The position numbers and the translations under genes are program-made. 64,000 bases of DNA from Mesorhizobium japonicum MAFF 303099 (GTDB lineage: Bacteria; Pseudomonadota; Alphaproteobacteria; Rhizobiales; Rhizobiaceae): positions 4,124,001 through 4,188,000 of the forward strand of contig NC_002678.2 in the NCBI RefSeq assembly GCF_000009625.1, written 5' to 3'. Of the stretch, positions 1 through 8,692 are shown piece after piece. The notes beneath the pieces are model-generated. The model saw only the letters and a program-made list of their open reading frames with translations, did not search any database and was not told the DNA's origin. Every line of letters starts with the position of its first letter. The stretch's first letter is position 1.

Positions 1-1466
1 TTGATGTGGCTGATGGCGAGATCGCGCTTGACGCTGGGGTCTGTTTCCTGACGCGACCGCTGCTCGAGATTGGTCAACAGCGCGGTAAAGGCGCGGCCGG
101 CCGCCTCGACATTGCCCACCGTCGTATAGAGGATACCGAGTTCCTCCAGCGTGCGGCTCTGACGGTCGGCCTGTTCCAGGCTGAGCGAGGTCTGCCCAGC
201 CTCACCATACAGCGACAGCACCGTTTCAAAGTCACCAATGGCCGTGGTGTAGTCGAGGTCGGCGCGCGCCGCACCACCGGATAGAAAACGCGTCGCGGCC
301 TCGGACAGGGTGCGGCTGGCGAAATTGACCTTCAGCGCCTGGCGCGAAACATTGTCGATGTCGGCGGCCTTGGCCAGAAGAGCGCGGGCGCCATCGAAGG
401 CGCCTAGTGAAAGCTGTTCCTCGGCCTGCCGGCGCAATTCCGCCACCTGCGGATCGTCGGAGGCGAGCGTCTTCATTTCGCTGCGCACCTTGACGAAGGC
501 GTCGGCGGCCTCGCGCAGCCGGGCGTTCAGGCTGTCGGCGGAGAGATGGCTGGCGTCGGAACTGATCAGCGCGCCATAGAGCGGCGCCAGCGGCATGTCG
601 GCATCGCTGGCGATCTGCTCGACCTCGCCGCGCATTTCCGGCGTCACGTCGGCCATGGCGAGCAGCAGCCGTTCGCGCTCTGGCAGCTGTTCCTTGGCGG
701 CAGCGGCAAAGAACAGTTTCGGCAGGCCGCTTTCGACATAGGGCAACTGCTTGCCGCGCGACAGGTCATAGACTTCCTGCTGCACCAAGGTCAGCACCGA
801 GCGGATCTCGAGCCCGTCCGTGGCGAGATATTTGGTCAGCGCCGTCGTGAAGGGCGAATTCTCTCCGGTTCCATCGGCGGCCGTCTCGCCAGGGGCGGCC
901 GAAAAGGCGAACAGGATGTTTTCCGCCCGCCCGACGCGGCCGAGGCCCGGCTTGACCTTGTCGGCGACATCCTTGGTCAGCGAGGTCGCGCCGCGACCAT
1001 CGCCGCTGCTAGCCGAGAAGGGATCGCTGCGGCAGGCATCGAGCACGATCAGCCCGACCTTGGCGGTCGCGGCGACGGCATCGCGCACCTCCTCCAGCGG
1101 CAGGCTGGTCTTGTCCAGTTGATCGACCGACGACGCGTCGGCATCGACTGGCAGCAGCCGGTTGTCACCGGAGATTTCGACGCCATGGCCGGAGAAATAA
1201 ACCAGCGCGACATCGGCGCCCTTGGCATCCTCGCGAAAGTCGTCGAGCGCGCGTCGCATGCGCCGAAGGTCCCGGTTGGTTTCGAGGATGACCTCGAAGC
1301 CGAGCTTCTTAAGTGCGGCTTCCATCGCCTCGCCGTCATGGATGGGATTGGCCAGCGGCCGGACCAGCCGGTAGTCGTTGTCGGCCATGACCAGCGCCAC
1401 GCGCCGTTCCGCCACCGCGGTGGCGGTGGTCGCAATCGTCAGCAGCAAGGCAAACAGCAAGCGCAA
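1..1466 (-). CDS. Secreted caspase-like peptidase (C14 family), partial at window edge
   Basis: The start is a TTG at 1466, because an in-frame TGA lies only 21 bases upstream. About 20 hydrophobic residues follow and look like a signal peptide. The caspase fold comes next: a beta-strand (RRVALVMADNDY), the catalytic His in FSGHG (about residue 94) and the catalytic Cys in LDACRSDPF (about residue 145). The remainder, to the left edge, is helical and Leu/Ala-rich, possibly TPR-like. Family knowledge: bacterial C14 proteins (orthocaspase/metacaspase-like) are predicted cysteine proteases, often secreted or membrane-linked, whose substrates are mostly unknown. The C-terminus lies outside the window. 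The next gene to the right is on the same strand but is not obviously related. The family call is firm; the role is unknown. Confidence 0.85.
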   Translation of the reverse strand, partial: MRLLFALLLTIATTATAVAERRVALVMADNDYRLVRPLANPIHDGEAMEAALKKLGFEVILETNRDLRRMRRALDDFREDAKGADVALVYFSGHGVEISGDNRLLPVDADASSVDQLDKTSLPLEEVRDAVAATAKVGLIVLDACRSDPFSASSGDGRGATSLTKDVADKVKPGLGRVGRAENILFAFSAAPGETAADGTGENSPFTTALTKYLATDGLEIRSVLTLVQQEVYDLSRGKQLPYVESGLPKLFFAAAAKEQLPERERLLLAMADVTPEMRGEVEQIASDADMPLAPLYGALISSDASHLSADSLNARLREAADAFVKVRSEMKTLASDDPQVAELRRQAEEQLSLGAFDGARALLAKAADIDNVSRQALKVNFASRTLSEAATRFLSGGAARADLDYTTAIGDFETVLSLYGEAGQTSLSLEQADRQSRTLEELGILYTTVGNVEAAGRAFTALLTNLEQRSRQETDPSVKRDLAISHI

Positions 1467-1558
1467 TTTAGAACCGCCCCCGGCTCAGTCACCCACCGAC
1501 CATTCCACCTCTTTATGGCGCGGGCAAGCCGGGGGCGCTAGGCAAAAGACCGGCGTTC

Positions 1559-2128
1559 TCAGGCAGCGCGCATGGGTTTCAACGCCTCGCTCCAGCGCAA
1601 CAGTTCGTCCAGCATGGCCTTGGCGCCGCCGATCACCTGTTCGCTGGCGTTGAAGGCGCCGTTCTCGTCGAGCAGCTTCTGATACATCGGCAGCGCGACG
1701 CCTTCCGGGATCGGCATGATCCCCACCGAGGTCAAAAGCGGCTTCAGCGCCTGCGCCGCGCGCAGGCCACCGGACACGCCGCCATAGCTGAAAACGGCGG
1801 CCGGCTTGTACTTCCATTCGCGCAGCAGGTAGTCGATCGCGTTGACGATCGCTGGCGCTGCGAAATAATTATACTCCGGCGCCACGAAGACAAAGGCGTC
1901 GGCGGCGTCGATCGCCTTCGACCAGGCCTTGGTGTGGTCGTTCTGATAATTGCCAAGCCTCGGATGGTGCGGCTCGTCCAGCACCGGCAGGTGGAACGCG
2001 GCGATGTCGGTCAGCACCGGCTCGAACTTCCCGTGCTCACGCGCGAACGTATCCAGCCACTCGGCAAAAACCGGACCGGCGCGGCCGGGCCGCGTGCTGC
2101 CGATGATGATGTTCAACTGGTGCTTCAA
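1559..2128 (-). CDS. NADPH-dependent FMN reductase family protein
   Basis: About 189 residues, the usual size for this flavodoxin-like family. The N-terminal strand and phosphate-binding loop read NIIIGSTRPGRAGP (FMN phosphate site). The second signature, FVAPEYNYFAAPAIVNAIDYL, matches the PEYN segment that contacts the flavin, and SYGGVSGGLRAAQ follows. It should be a cytosolic reductase that moves electrons from NAD(P)H to FMN or quinones. The start chosen is TTG at 2128, because a good ribosome site (GGGGAG) sits six bases upstream; the open frame continues to 2494 but does not look protein-like there. It is divergent from the P450 gene. It might supply electrons to that enzyme, but this is only a guess from proximity. 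Confidence 0.85.
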   Translation of the reverse strand: MKHQLNIIIGSTRPGRAGPVFAEWLDTFAREHGKFEPVLTDIAAFHLPVLDEPHHPRLGNYQNDHTKAWSKAIDAADAFVFVAPEYNYFAAPAIVNAIDYLLREWKYKPAAVFSYGGVSGGLRAAQALKPLLTSVGIMPIPEGVALPMYQKLLDENGAFNASEQVIGGAKAMLDELLRWSEALKPMRAA

Positions 2129-2329
2129 GGCGGGCTCCCCTGTCAGGCGGTATCTCTTTGTGACTGTCACTACGGCAGAGCGTCCCGGCGGACAAGGCGG
2201 GACACCCAGCGAAAGGGTCACGATCGGATGAACGGAGCGTCTGCTTTCGCGCCGCGAATTGCCTGCCTTGCGGTCACATGGACGCCGGGATTGCCAGCCA
2301 CTACATTGATGCGAGCAGCGGAGCACTTC

Positions 2330-3697
2330 ATGGACACTCAGCCCGCCCCCTTTGTTCCCCCCGCGCCGAAGCCGCGCACGTCGCCGCCTTCGACGCTGGA
2401 GATGATCCGCATCGTCTATCGCAATCCGCTCGAACTGTGGGGCGAGCCGACCTACAACGAGCCGTGGATTTCCGCGAATGGCGTCGGGGGCCATCTGATC
2501 GTCGCCAACGATCCCGGCCTAATCCGCCATGTGCTGGTCGACAACGCCAAGAACTACAAGATGGCGACGGTGCGCCAGAAGATCCTGCGGCCAATCCTGC
2601 GCGATGGCTTGCTGACCGCCGAGGGCGAGGTGTGGAAGCGGTCGCGCAAGGCGATGGCGCCGGTGTTCACGCCGCGCCATATTTTCGGCTTTGCCCAGCC
2701 GATGTTGAAGCGCACTAAGGAGTTCGTCACCCGCTACGAAGAGGGCGGCGCGTCCGACATCGCCCATGACATGACGTTGCTCACTTACGATATCCTCGCC
2801 GAGACGCTGTTCTCCGGCGAGATCGCGGGCGAGCCGGGCAGTTTCGCCAACGAGATCGACCGCTTGTTCGAGACCATGGGCCGCGTCGATCCGCTTGATC
2901 TGTTGCGCGCACCCGACTGGCTGCCGCGGCTCACCCGCATCCGCGGCCGCAAGACCATGGCCTATTTCCGCAAGATCGTGACCGATACGGTCAAGATGCG
3001 CGAAGAGAAATTCAGGCGCGATCCCGATGCGGTGCCGCAGGATTTCCTGACGCTGCTGCTCAAGGCCGAAGGTCCCGACGGGCTGACGCGCTCGGAGGTC
3101 GAGGACAACATCATCACCTTCATTGGCGCCGGCCATGAGACCACCGCGCGGGCGCTGGGCTGGACGCTTTACTGCCTCGCCGAATCGCCATGGGAGCGCA
3201 ATCGGGTCGAGCAGGAGATCGATGAGGTGCTGGCGCGCGAACCCGATCCGACGAAGTGGCTCGACGCCATGCCGTTGACCCGCGCCGCCTTCGACGAGGC
3301 GCTTCGGCTCTATCCGCCGGCGCCCTCGATCAACCGCGAGCCGATCGAGCCGGAGATGTGGAAGGATCTTTATATCCCCAGGCACGCGGCCGTGCTGGTC
3401 ATGCCCTGGGTCGTCCATCGCCACAGGAAGCTGTGGGACAGGCCCGATGCCTTCCTGCCCGAGCGCTTCCACCCGGGCAACCGTGAGAAGATCGATCGCT
3501 TCCAGTATCTGCCGTTCGGTGCGGGGCCGCGCGTCTGCATCGGCGCCAGCTTCGCCATGCAGGAAGCAATCATTGCGCTCGCCATCCTTTTGTCGCGCTT
3601 CCGCTTCGACACCACGGCCGAAACCAAACCCTGGCCGGTGCAGAAGCTGACGACCCAGCCGCAAGGTGGGCTGCCGATGCAGGTCACGCCTCGCTAG
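2330..3697 (+). CDS. Cytochrome P450
   Basis: A 455-residue soluble P450 with no membrane anchor. All core motifs are visible: the I-helix oxygen-activation motif GAGHETTA, the K-helix ExxR in EALRLYPP, and the heme loop FGAGPRVCIG with the thiolate ligand at about Cys403. It should hydroxylate or epoxidise an organic substrate using an external redox partner; no ferredoxin or ferredoxin reductase gene lies next to it. The ATG at 2330 was chosen because GGAG lies six bases before it; an in-frame ATG at 2309 is the alternative. The stop codon falls inside a palindromic repeat element (3694–3863), so the element forms the extreme 3' end of the gene. Substrate unknown. Confidence 0.93.
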   Translation: MDTQPAPFVPPAPKPRTSPPSTLEMIRIVYRNPLELWGEPTYNEPWISANGVGGHLIVANDPGLIRHVLVDNAKNYKMATVRQKILRPILRDGLLTAEGEVWKRSRKAMAPVFTPRHIFGFAQPMLKRTKEFVTRYEEGGASDIAHDMTLLTYDILAETLFSGEIAGEPGSFANEIDRLFETMGRVDPLDLLRAPDWLPRLTRIRGRKTMAYFRKIVTDTVKMREEKFRRDPDAVPQDFLTLLLKAEGPDGLTRSEVEDNIITFIGAGHETTARALGWTLYCLAESPWERNRVEQEIDEVLAREPDPTKWLDAMPLTRAAFDEALRLYPPAPSINREPIEPEMWKDLYIPRHAAVLVMPWVVHRHRKLWDRPDAFLPERFHPGNREKIDRFQYLPFGAGPRVCIGASFAMQEAIIALAILLSRFRFDTTAETKPWPVQKLTTQPQGGLPMQVTPR

Positions 3698-3863
3698 GCG
3701 TGCTGATATTCAGGTGATGCCGGCCTGCGAACGATGGCTTCCTGCGCTTCCCCGTTCTACTGCGTCGCAGTAGAACTGTGCTCACGTACTTGAGTACGCT
3801 CCGCTCCGGTTCTCGGAACCCAACGTTCTCGACTCGGCCTGACCTGAATATCAACACGCCTAG
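3694..3863. repeat. Nested palindromic intergenic element between convergent genes
   Basis: A 22-bp terminal inverted repeat (3694–3715 and 3842–3863, one mismatch) encloses about 125 bp with three further perfect palindromes. These are an 11-bp stem at 3754–3764/3766–3776, CGTACT/AGTACG at 3785–3798, and GGTTC/GAACC at 3808–3820. The left end includes the P450 stop codon, and the right end stops three bases short of the next gene's stop. It could act as a bidirectional terminator or be a dispersed non-autonomous palindromic element of the kind common between rhizobial genes. No transposase is present. Confidence 0.8.
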
Positions 3864-3866
3864 GGC

Positions 3867-4844
3867 TTATGCCGCTGGCTTGCGCTGCTGGAACTGGCCG
3901 GCGGCGCGGAAGCGCCAGAGGTAGCTCGGCAGGATCGTCGCGATCGATTGCGGCTGGATGCCGAGCCCGGCGAGCGTCCGGTTGGCCTTGGCGGCGGCTT
4001 CCGAGACGATGTTGTGCTCGCGCAGCTGCATCACCTGGTCCTTGGTCAGCAGCGGATTGGGCAACAGGCCGAGGATCGAGGCCTGGATGTTGGCCACCCA
4101 CCACGGCACCGGCACCAGCAGTCGCTTGCGCTCGATCACGGTCAACAGCTCTTCCATGCATTCCTTGAAGGTGAGCACGTTGGGGCCGCCAAGCTCGTAG
4201 ATCTGGCCGCGATCGATCTTGCCGTCGACCGAGCGCGCCACCGCTTCGGCGACATCGCCGACATAGACCGGCTGGAACTTGGTCTGGCCGCCGCCGATCA
4301 GCGGCAGCACCGGCGAATAGCGCGCCATGCTGGCGAAGCGGTTGAAGAAGCTGTCTTCCGGTCCGAAATTGATCGACGGCCGGAAGATCACGGCGTCGGG
4401 GATCGTCTCCAGCACGGCCTTTTCGCCGAGCGCCTTGGTGCGCGCATAGTCCGATTCGGAGTCCAGATCGGCGCCAAGCGCCGAAATATGGGTCAACCCG
4501 GCACCGACCGAGCGCGCCGCCTCGGCGACGGCGCGGGAGCCAAATTCGTGCACCGCGGAGAATTTCTGCCGGCCGGTTTCATGCAGGATGGCGACGAGAT
4601 TGACGACATGGTCGGCGCCTTGCACGGCGCGGTCGACCGACCAGCGCACGCGCACATTGGCCTGCACCGGCTGGATCTGGCCGACATTGCCGAGCGGCTG
4701 CAGATGGCCGGCAAGATCGGGCCGCCGGCAGGCAACCCGGATGCGATAGCCGCGCTTGGCCAGCGCGCGCACGACATGGCGGCCGACAAAGCCAGACCCG
4801 CCAAAGACGACGACGAGCTTTGGGGTCTGCAGGATTTCGGTCAT
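3867..4844 (-). CDS. NDUFA9-like NAD(P)-binding epimerase-family protein (complex I-associated type)
   Basis: About 325 residues of the extended/atypical SDR fold. The N-terminal dinucleotide motif is VVVFGGSGFVGRHVV. There are segments typical of the complex I NDUFA9-like subfamily: HISALGAD, the YARTK stretch holding the usual Tyr and Lys, and FRPSINFGPEDSFFNRFA. In alphaproteobacteria such proteins are annotated as a supernumerary NADH:ubiquinone oxidoreductase subunit that binds NADPH. That role rests on family similarity, since no nuo genes lie here. The ATG at 4844 was chosen with GGAG upstream; an in-frame ATG at 4892 would add 16 residues. It converges on the P450 gene across the palindromic element. 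Confidence 0.85.
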   Translation of the reverse strand: MTEILQTPKLVVVFGGSGFVGRHVVRALAKRGYRIRVACRRPDLAGHLQPLGNVGQIQPVQANVRVRWSVDRAVQGADHVVNLVAILHETGRQKFSAVHEFGSRAVAEAARSVGAGLTHISALGADLDSESDYARTKALGEKAVLETIPDAVIFRPSINFGPEDSFFNRFASMARYSPVLPLIGGGQTKFQPVYVGDVAEAVARSVDGKIDRGQIYELGGPNVLTFKECMEELLTVIERKRLLVPVPWWVANIQASILGLLPNPLLTKDQVMQLREHNIVSEAAAKANRTLAGLGIQPQSIATILPSYLWRFRAAGQFQQRKPAA

Positions 4845-4916
4845 GGCTGGCTCCGGCGCACTTTCCAGATGGCTTGGCTGAAGCCGTTTCATAGTCGGTT
4901 TTGCGCCAAAGGCAAA

Positions 4917-4940
4917 GGGTGACGCGTCGTCGCGTCACCC
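4917..4940 (-). terminator. Candidate hairpin terminator (10-bp stem)
   Basis: GGGTGACGCG, a TCGT loop and CGCGTCACCC form a perfect 10-bp stem. Only a weak T-rich tail follows on the minus strand. It lies just upstream of the NDUFA9-like gene. It could end transcripts coming from the right or insulate that gene. Confidence 0.5.
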
Positions 4941-5117
4941 CTCTTGAAAGCTTGTCAGATGCCTTGCCGATGCGGGCGTCAACCGAGTGCAGGTTGCTGC
5001 CGCGAATGACGAAGAAGAGCTGGATCGCGGCCCACAAAATCGACTTTTCGGCACCCGATAACCCTGGCCCATGGTCAACCAGTGGAACCAGACGGTGACC
5101 AGCAGCACGAAACGCAG

Positions 5118-5141
5118 AAAACCCCGCCGAAGCGGGGTTTT
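5118..5141 (-). terminator. Candidate terminator with UUCG tetraloop
   Basis: A perfect 10-bp stem, AAAACCCCGC and GCGGGGTTTT. Read on the minus strand it closes on a C(UUCG)G tetraloop and ends in TTTT. It is oriented to stop leftward transcription from the AraC-type gene ending at 5364. The whole gap 4845–5363 otherwise holds no ORF I would defend. Confidence 0.6.
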
Positions 5142-5363
5142 CCGGGTGAAGCTCATGTCGAAACCAGGGTCCAACGAGGCGGCCTGACCTGAGACGGTAT
5201 CAGCACGGCGTAAAACGCCCGCCCCAGCCCTGGATGCATTCGACAGAAGACACCGACCGGGCAAACCCGACCCGGACAGCCATTGGTCGCCGCGGCATGC
5301 AGGAAGGTTCACAAAATCACAAAAAATCGCACCGCCGGGGCGACATGAATGCGTCGAAGGACG

Positions 5364-6319
5364 TTACCGGCCGCCGTTGCGGGAAATCGCCGCTGCCCGC
5401 CTGAGTGCCTGCGGCGGCTGGCCAAAGCTTCTCAGGAACGCGCGGCGCATTCGCCCGGCATCGCCGAAGCCGCTCTCTTCCGCGATGCGATCGAGCGACA
5501 TGGGGCTGTTTCCACCGCGATCCGCGCGCTCTCCAGGCGAATTCGTTCCACGGCCTTGGCCGGAGTGGTGCCGGTTTCCGCCTTGAAGGCGCGCGCAAAA
5601 TGCCGCGGGCTCATGGCGGCACGATCGGCAAGGCACTCCACCGTCAACGGCTGGGCCAGCGCGGTGCGCATCCATTCGATCAGCTCGATAAAGCGGCCCG
5701 TCCGTCCGCCGAGTTCGACAAGCGCGGAGAATTGCGACTGGCCGCCGGGGCGGCGTTGATGAACGACAAGCTGCTGCGCAACGCGGCGGGCTATGGCCGG
5801 GCCGAGATCATCCTCGATGAGCGCCAATGCCAGGTCGATGCCGGCCGAAATGCCGGCCGAGGTCCACACGCTGCCATCCCTGACGAAGATCCGCTCCGCA
5901 TCGAGTTTCACTGCGGGGTAGCGGCGTGCGAAATCGTGCGTGCTCCACCAGTGGGTGGTGGCGCGCCTGCCATCGAGAAGTCCAGCTTCGGCCAGCAGAT
6001 AGGCGCCGGTGCACACGCTCGCCGTTCGTCTCACGCCCGTGCGCCGAAGCCAGGCGACGATCTCCTGGGCGGCGGCCATGGAGCGAATGATTTCGCCACC
6101 GGAGATGATGGCGGTGTCGAGCGGCTCTTCCATCGACAAAGGCCGGGCCGCAAGCCGCATGCCGGATGAGCTCTCGATCTCCTCTCCGCCGGGCGCCAGT
6201 ATCTCGAGCATGTAGCTGCCAACGCAAAAACCTTCCGCCAGCTCAAAGGCGGCCGCCGGGCCGGCCGCATCCAGCAACTGGAAGCCGGGGTGAATGATGA
6301 TGCCAACCTTGCGGGTCAT
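5364..6319 (-). pseudogene. GlxA/AraC-family regulator (DJ-1/PfpI domain plus HTH), apparently frameshifted
   Basis: The N-terminal two thirds is a DJ-1/PfpI-like domain: VGIIIHPGFQLLDAAGP, then the nucleophile-elbow region SVCTGAYLLAEAGLLDGRRATTHW. This is typical of GlxA-type AraC regulators, which sense a ligand through this domain. The first AraC helix-turn-helix half follows (ECLADRAAMSPRHFARAFKAETG). The frame then runs into a stop at 5432. The second half-motif (MSLDRIAEESGFGDAGRMRRAFLRSFG) continues in another frame and ends at 5364. A single missing base near 5506–5516 explains both pieces. It is either a real inactivating frameshift or a sequencing error. It is divergent, by 88 bp, from a DJ-1/PfpI gene that it probably controlled. 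Start ATG 6319. Confidence 0.8.
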
Positions 6320-6407
6320 GGCAGTTTTTGCGCGATATATGTCATTTCGGACAAGTCCTACCGCAGCTAGGTTGATGGTCAAGCGTTTCGATCGGAAGGA
6401 CTGGATC

Positions 6408-7544
6408 ATGAATTTGCGTATCATGCTGTGGAGTGGTCTCGGCGTCGTGGTGGCCCTCCTCGCATTGGGTGCCGCATGGCTATTGTCGCTGCCGGCGGCA
6501 TCCCAGGCTGCCGTTCAGCCGGCAATCGATACCAGGGAGGCCGCCGCGACGCTCGCGGCATTGAAGTCGCCGAAGCGCCAGCGTCCATTGATCGCCATCA
6601 TCGGCATCAACGACGGCACCGAAACCACTGATTATCTCATGCCTTACGGCATCCTGCGGCGCGCCGATGTCGCCGATGTCGTGGCGCTGGCGACGCGGCC
6701 CGGACCGATGAGACTGCACCCGGCCTTGCAGATCGAGCCCGATGCGACGACGACGGCATTCGACGCCGAGCACCCGGACGGCGCCGACTACGTCATCGTC
6801 CCGGCCATGATGCGCGATGACGACGCCGACGTGCTGGAATGGATCAGGAGCCAGGCGGCCAAGGGCGCCATGGTGATCGGCATCTGCGCTGGCGCCAAAG
6901 TGGTCGGCGCCAGCGGGTTGTTGGACGGCAAGCGGGCGACGACCCATTGGTATTCCGTCGGCGAGCTCCGCGAAAAACACCCTACGATTCACTATGTCGC
7001 CGACCGGCGCTTCGTCGTCGATCAAGGTGTCGCGACGACAACGGGGATCACCGCATCGATGCCGATGATGCTGACCCTGATCGAGGCCATCGCCGGCCGG
7101 GACAAGGCCGAAGCCGTCGGCCGCGATCTGGGCCTGGCGCACTGGGATGCGCGGCATGACAGTGGCGCCTTCAAGTTCACCCGCCCGTTCGCGCTGGCGG
7201 CGATCGGCAACACGCTTGCCGTCCTGGGGCATGAACAGCTCGGTATCCCGCTGACATCAGGCATGGATGAGGTGTCGCTGGCCCTGGTCGCCGACGCCTG
7301 GTCGCGAACCTATCGCTCGGGCGCGGTCACATTCGCCGGTAAGGACAGCGCGATCGTCAGCCGTGACGGTCTTCGTATCTTGCCTGACCAGATCGCCACC
7401 GACTGGCCGGTGGACCGGTTGGTTCCGGCCACGGCCGATCCGCGGCCGGCGAGGGCGCTCGACCAGGCGCTTCAAGACATCTCGGCTCGCCACGGTGCAC
7501 GCACGGCCGACTTCGTCGCCATGCAGCTCGAATATCCCCGGTGA
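6408..7544 (+). CDS. Membrane-anchored DJ-1/PfpI-family protein
   Basis: A 378-residue protein. Residues 1–25 form one hydrophobic segment (signal anchor or signal peptide). A DJ-1/PfpI domain follows, with MVIGICAGAKVVGASGLLDGKRATTHWY carrying the nucleophilic Cys in GICAG. A further region of about 150 residues is weakly conserved. The domain closely parallels the sensor domain of the divergent AraC-type regulator, so the pair may respond to or process the same ligand. The ATG at 6408 is preceded by AAGGA with good spacing; the open frame before it is not convincing. Family members include glutamine-amidotransferase-like and chaperone or hydratase-like proteins; no reaction can be assigned here. 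Confidence 0.8.
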   Translation: MNLRIMLWSGLGVVVALLALGAAWLLSLPAASQAAVQPAIDTREAAATLAALKSPKRQRPLIAIIGINDGTETTDYLMPYGILRRADVADVVALATRPGPMRLHPALQIEPDATTTAFDAEHPDGADYVIVPAMMRDDDADVLEWIRSQAAKGAMVIGICAGAKVVGASGLLDGKRATTHWYSVGELREKHPTIHYVADRRFVVDQGVATTTGITASMPMMLTLIEAIAGRDKAEAVGRDLGLAHWDARHDSGAFKFTRPFALAAIGNTLAVLGHEQLGIPLTSGMDEVSLALVADAWSRTYRSGAVTFAGKDSAIVSRDGLRILPDQIATDWPVDRLVPATADPRPARALDQALQDISARHGARTADFVAMQLEYPR

Positions 7545-7593
7545 AAGGGACTGTTGAAGGTCCGGCACCGGCCAGGCATTCGTTCGTCGCAAT

Positions 7594-8595
7594 TCAGGTC
7601 GAATAGCGCTCGGCGAATTCGGAAATACGCTGCACCACCGCCTTGGGCGCGGTGATGCCGCGCGCCTGCGCCTTCTCGGCGGCTTCCGCCCGGGCGCGGC
7701 CCGGCACATGCACGCCGAAGCGGCGGCGCAGGCGGTCGAGCTGGTCCTTCATGCGCTGTTCGAAATCCGGATCGAGCAGCTTGGGCTCGATAGCCAGCAC
7801 GAACAGGCCGGTGCCTGGGCTGTCGGGCCCGCCGGTGAACCAGGGCGCATCGAGCGACCAGTTGGCCCCGGAAATGCCCGCAGCCAACACTTCGACCATC
7901 AGCGCGATGTTGGCGCCGCGCTGGCCGCCAAAGGCAAGCATGGCGCCCTTCATGGCGGCGGCCGGGTCGGTGGTCGGGTTGCCACTGGCGTCCAGCGCCC
8001 AGCCTTCGGGGATCTTCTTGCCGTCTTCGGCCGCCTTGCGAATGTTGACGAAGGCGGTGGCGCTCGATGACTGGTCGATGACCAGCGGCGCGCCGTCGGC
8101 GGCGGGCGCGGCAAACGACATCGGATTGGTGCAATAGACCGGCTTGACCGAGCCCGAGCCGGCAAGAACGGCCGGGCCGTTGGTCGCGGCGAAGGACACC
8201 AGCCCCTGTGCCGCCAGCCTTCCGGTAAAGTAGCCGAGCGCGCCGCATGTATAGGCGTTCTTCTGCGAGAAGATGGCGACGCCGAACAGTTTTGCCGCCT
8301 TGGCAAGGTCGTCGATCGTCCGGTCGAAGCCGGTATGCGCCAGCCCGCCGCGTGCGTCGGAAAGGTAGACGGCCAGCGCCGGCCTGGTGATCACCGGATC
8401 GGCATTGCCGTCGATGCGCCCGGCCTCCAGGGCTTCGAGATAGTCGATGAAATGCGACAGGCCGACAGTCGAAAGCCCTTCCGCCTCGGCGGCGATGATC
8501 GACGCGGTGAGCGACTGCGCCGCCTCCTCATTGGCGCCGGCGCCGAGTGCCGCCATCCGGCACAGTCCTCTTGCCTGGTCGAGACTGAGTTGCAT
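7594..8595 (-). CDS. Ldh-family (malate/L-lactate-type) NAD(P)H-dependent reductase
   Basis: A 333-residue protein of the Ldh_2 family. It has the N-terminal helix pair, GLSTVGLSHF, the glycine-rich GSGSVKPVYCTNPMSFAAP and the GGQRGANIALMVEVLAA segment. This family covers L-sulfolactate and malate dehydrogenases and the delta1-piperideine-2-carboxylate/delta1-pyrroline-2-carboxylate reductases (DpkA, LhpI). The last group fits the context best: the adjacent genes encode a polar amino-acid transporter, and a divergent operon encodes guanidino-compound enzymes. A cyclic imine derived from an amino acid is therefore a plausible substrate, by inference only. It is the last gene on the leftward strand, and a small inverted repeat separates it from the permease gene. 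Confidence 0.85.
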   Translation of the reverse strand: MQLSLDQARGLCRMAALGAGANEEAAQSLTASIIAAEAEGLSTVGLSHFIDYLEALEAGRIDGNADPVITRPALAVYLSDARGGLAHTGFDRTIDDLAKAAKLFGVAIFSQKNAYTCGALGYFTGRLAAQGLVSFAATNGPAVLAGSGSVKPVYCTNPMSFAAPAADGAPLVIDQSSSATAFVNIRKAAEDGKKIPEGWALDASGNPTTDPAAAMKGAMLAFGGQRGANIALMVEVLAAGISGANWSLDAPWFTGGPDSPGTGLFVLAIEPKLLDPDFEQRMKDQLDRLRRRFGVHVPGRARAEAAEKAQARGITAPKAVVQRISEFAERYST

Positions 8596-8610
8596 CGCAA
8601 TTGTTCCTAA

Positions 8611-8672
8611 GTGAGTAGCGAATAGGGAATAGCGAGTAGGGCGAATAGTGAGACGCCCTATTCGCTACTCAC
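8611..8672. repeat. Inverted repeat (17-bp arms)
   Basis: GTGAGTAGCGAATAGGG at 8611–8627 is perfectly inverted at 8656–8672. Between the arms are degenerate copies of the same AGTAGCGAATAG-like unit. It sits between the permease stop and the Ldh-family start, on the transcribed strand of both. It may be a dispersed element or an mRNA stem-loop that limits read-through. Confidence 0.7.
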
Positions 8673-8692
8673 CGTTCGCTAACGACCTCTTC

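Noticed and set aside
546..1541. Long open frame opposite the caspase gene
   Set aside because: Composition and motifs belong to the minus-strand frame (signal peptide, FSGHG, DACRSD); the plus frame is its mirror with no recognisable domain.
4935..5312. Possible small gene on the minus strand before the NDUFA9-like gene
   Set aside because: The frame reads through a terminator-like hairpin and has a low-complexity Ser run; nothing protein-like.
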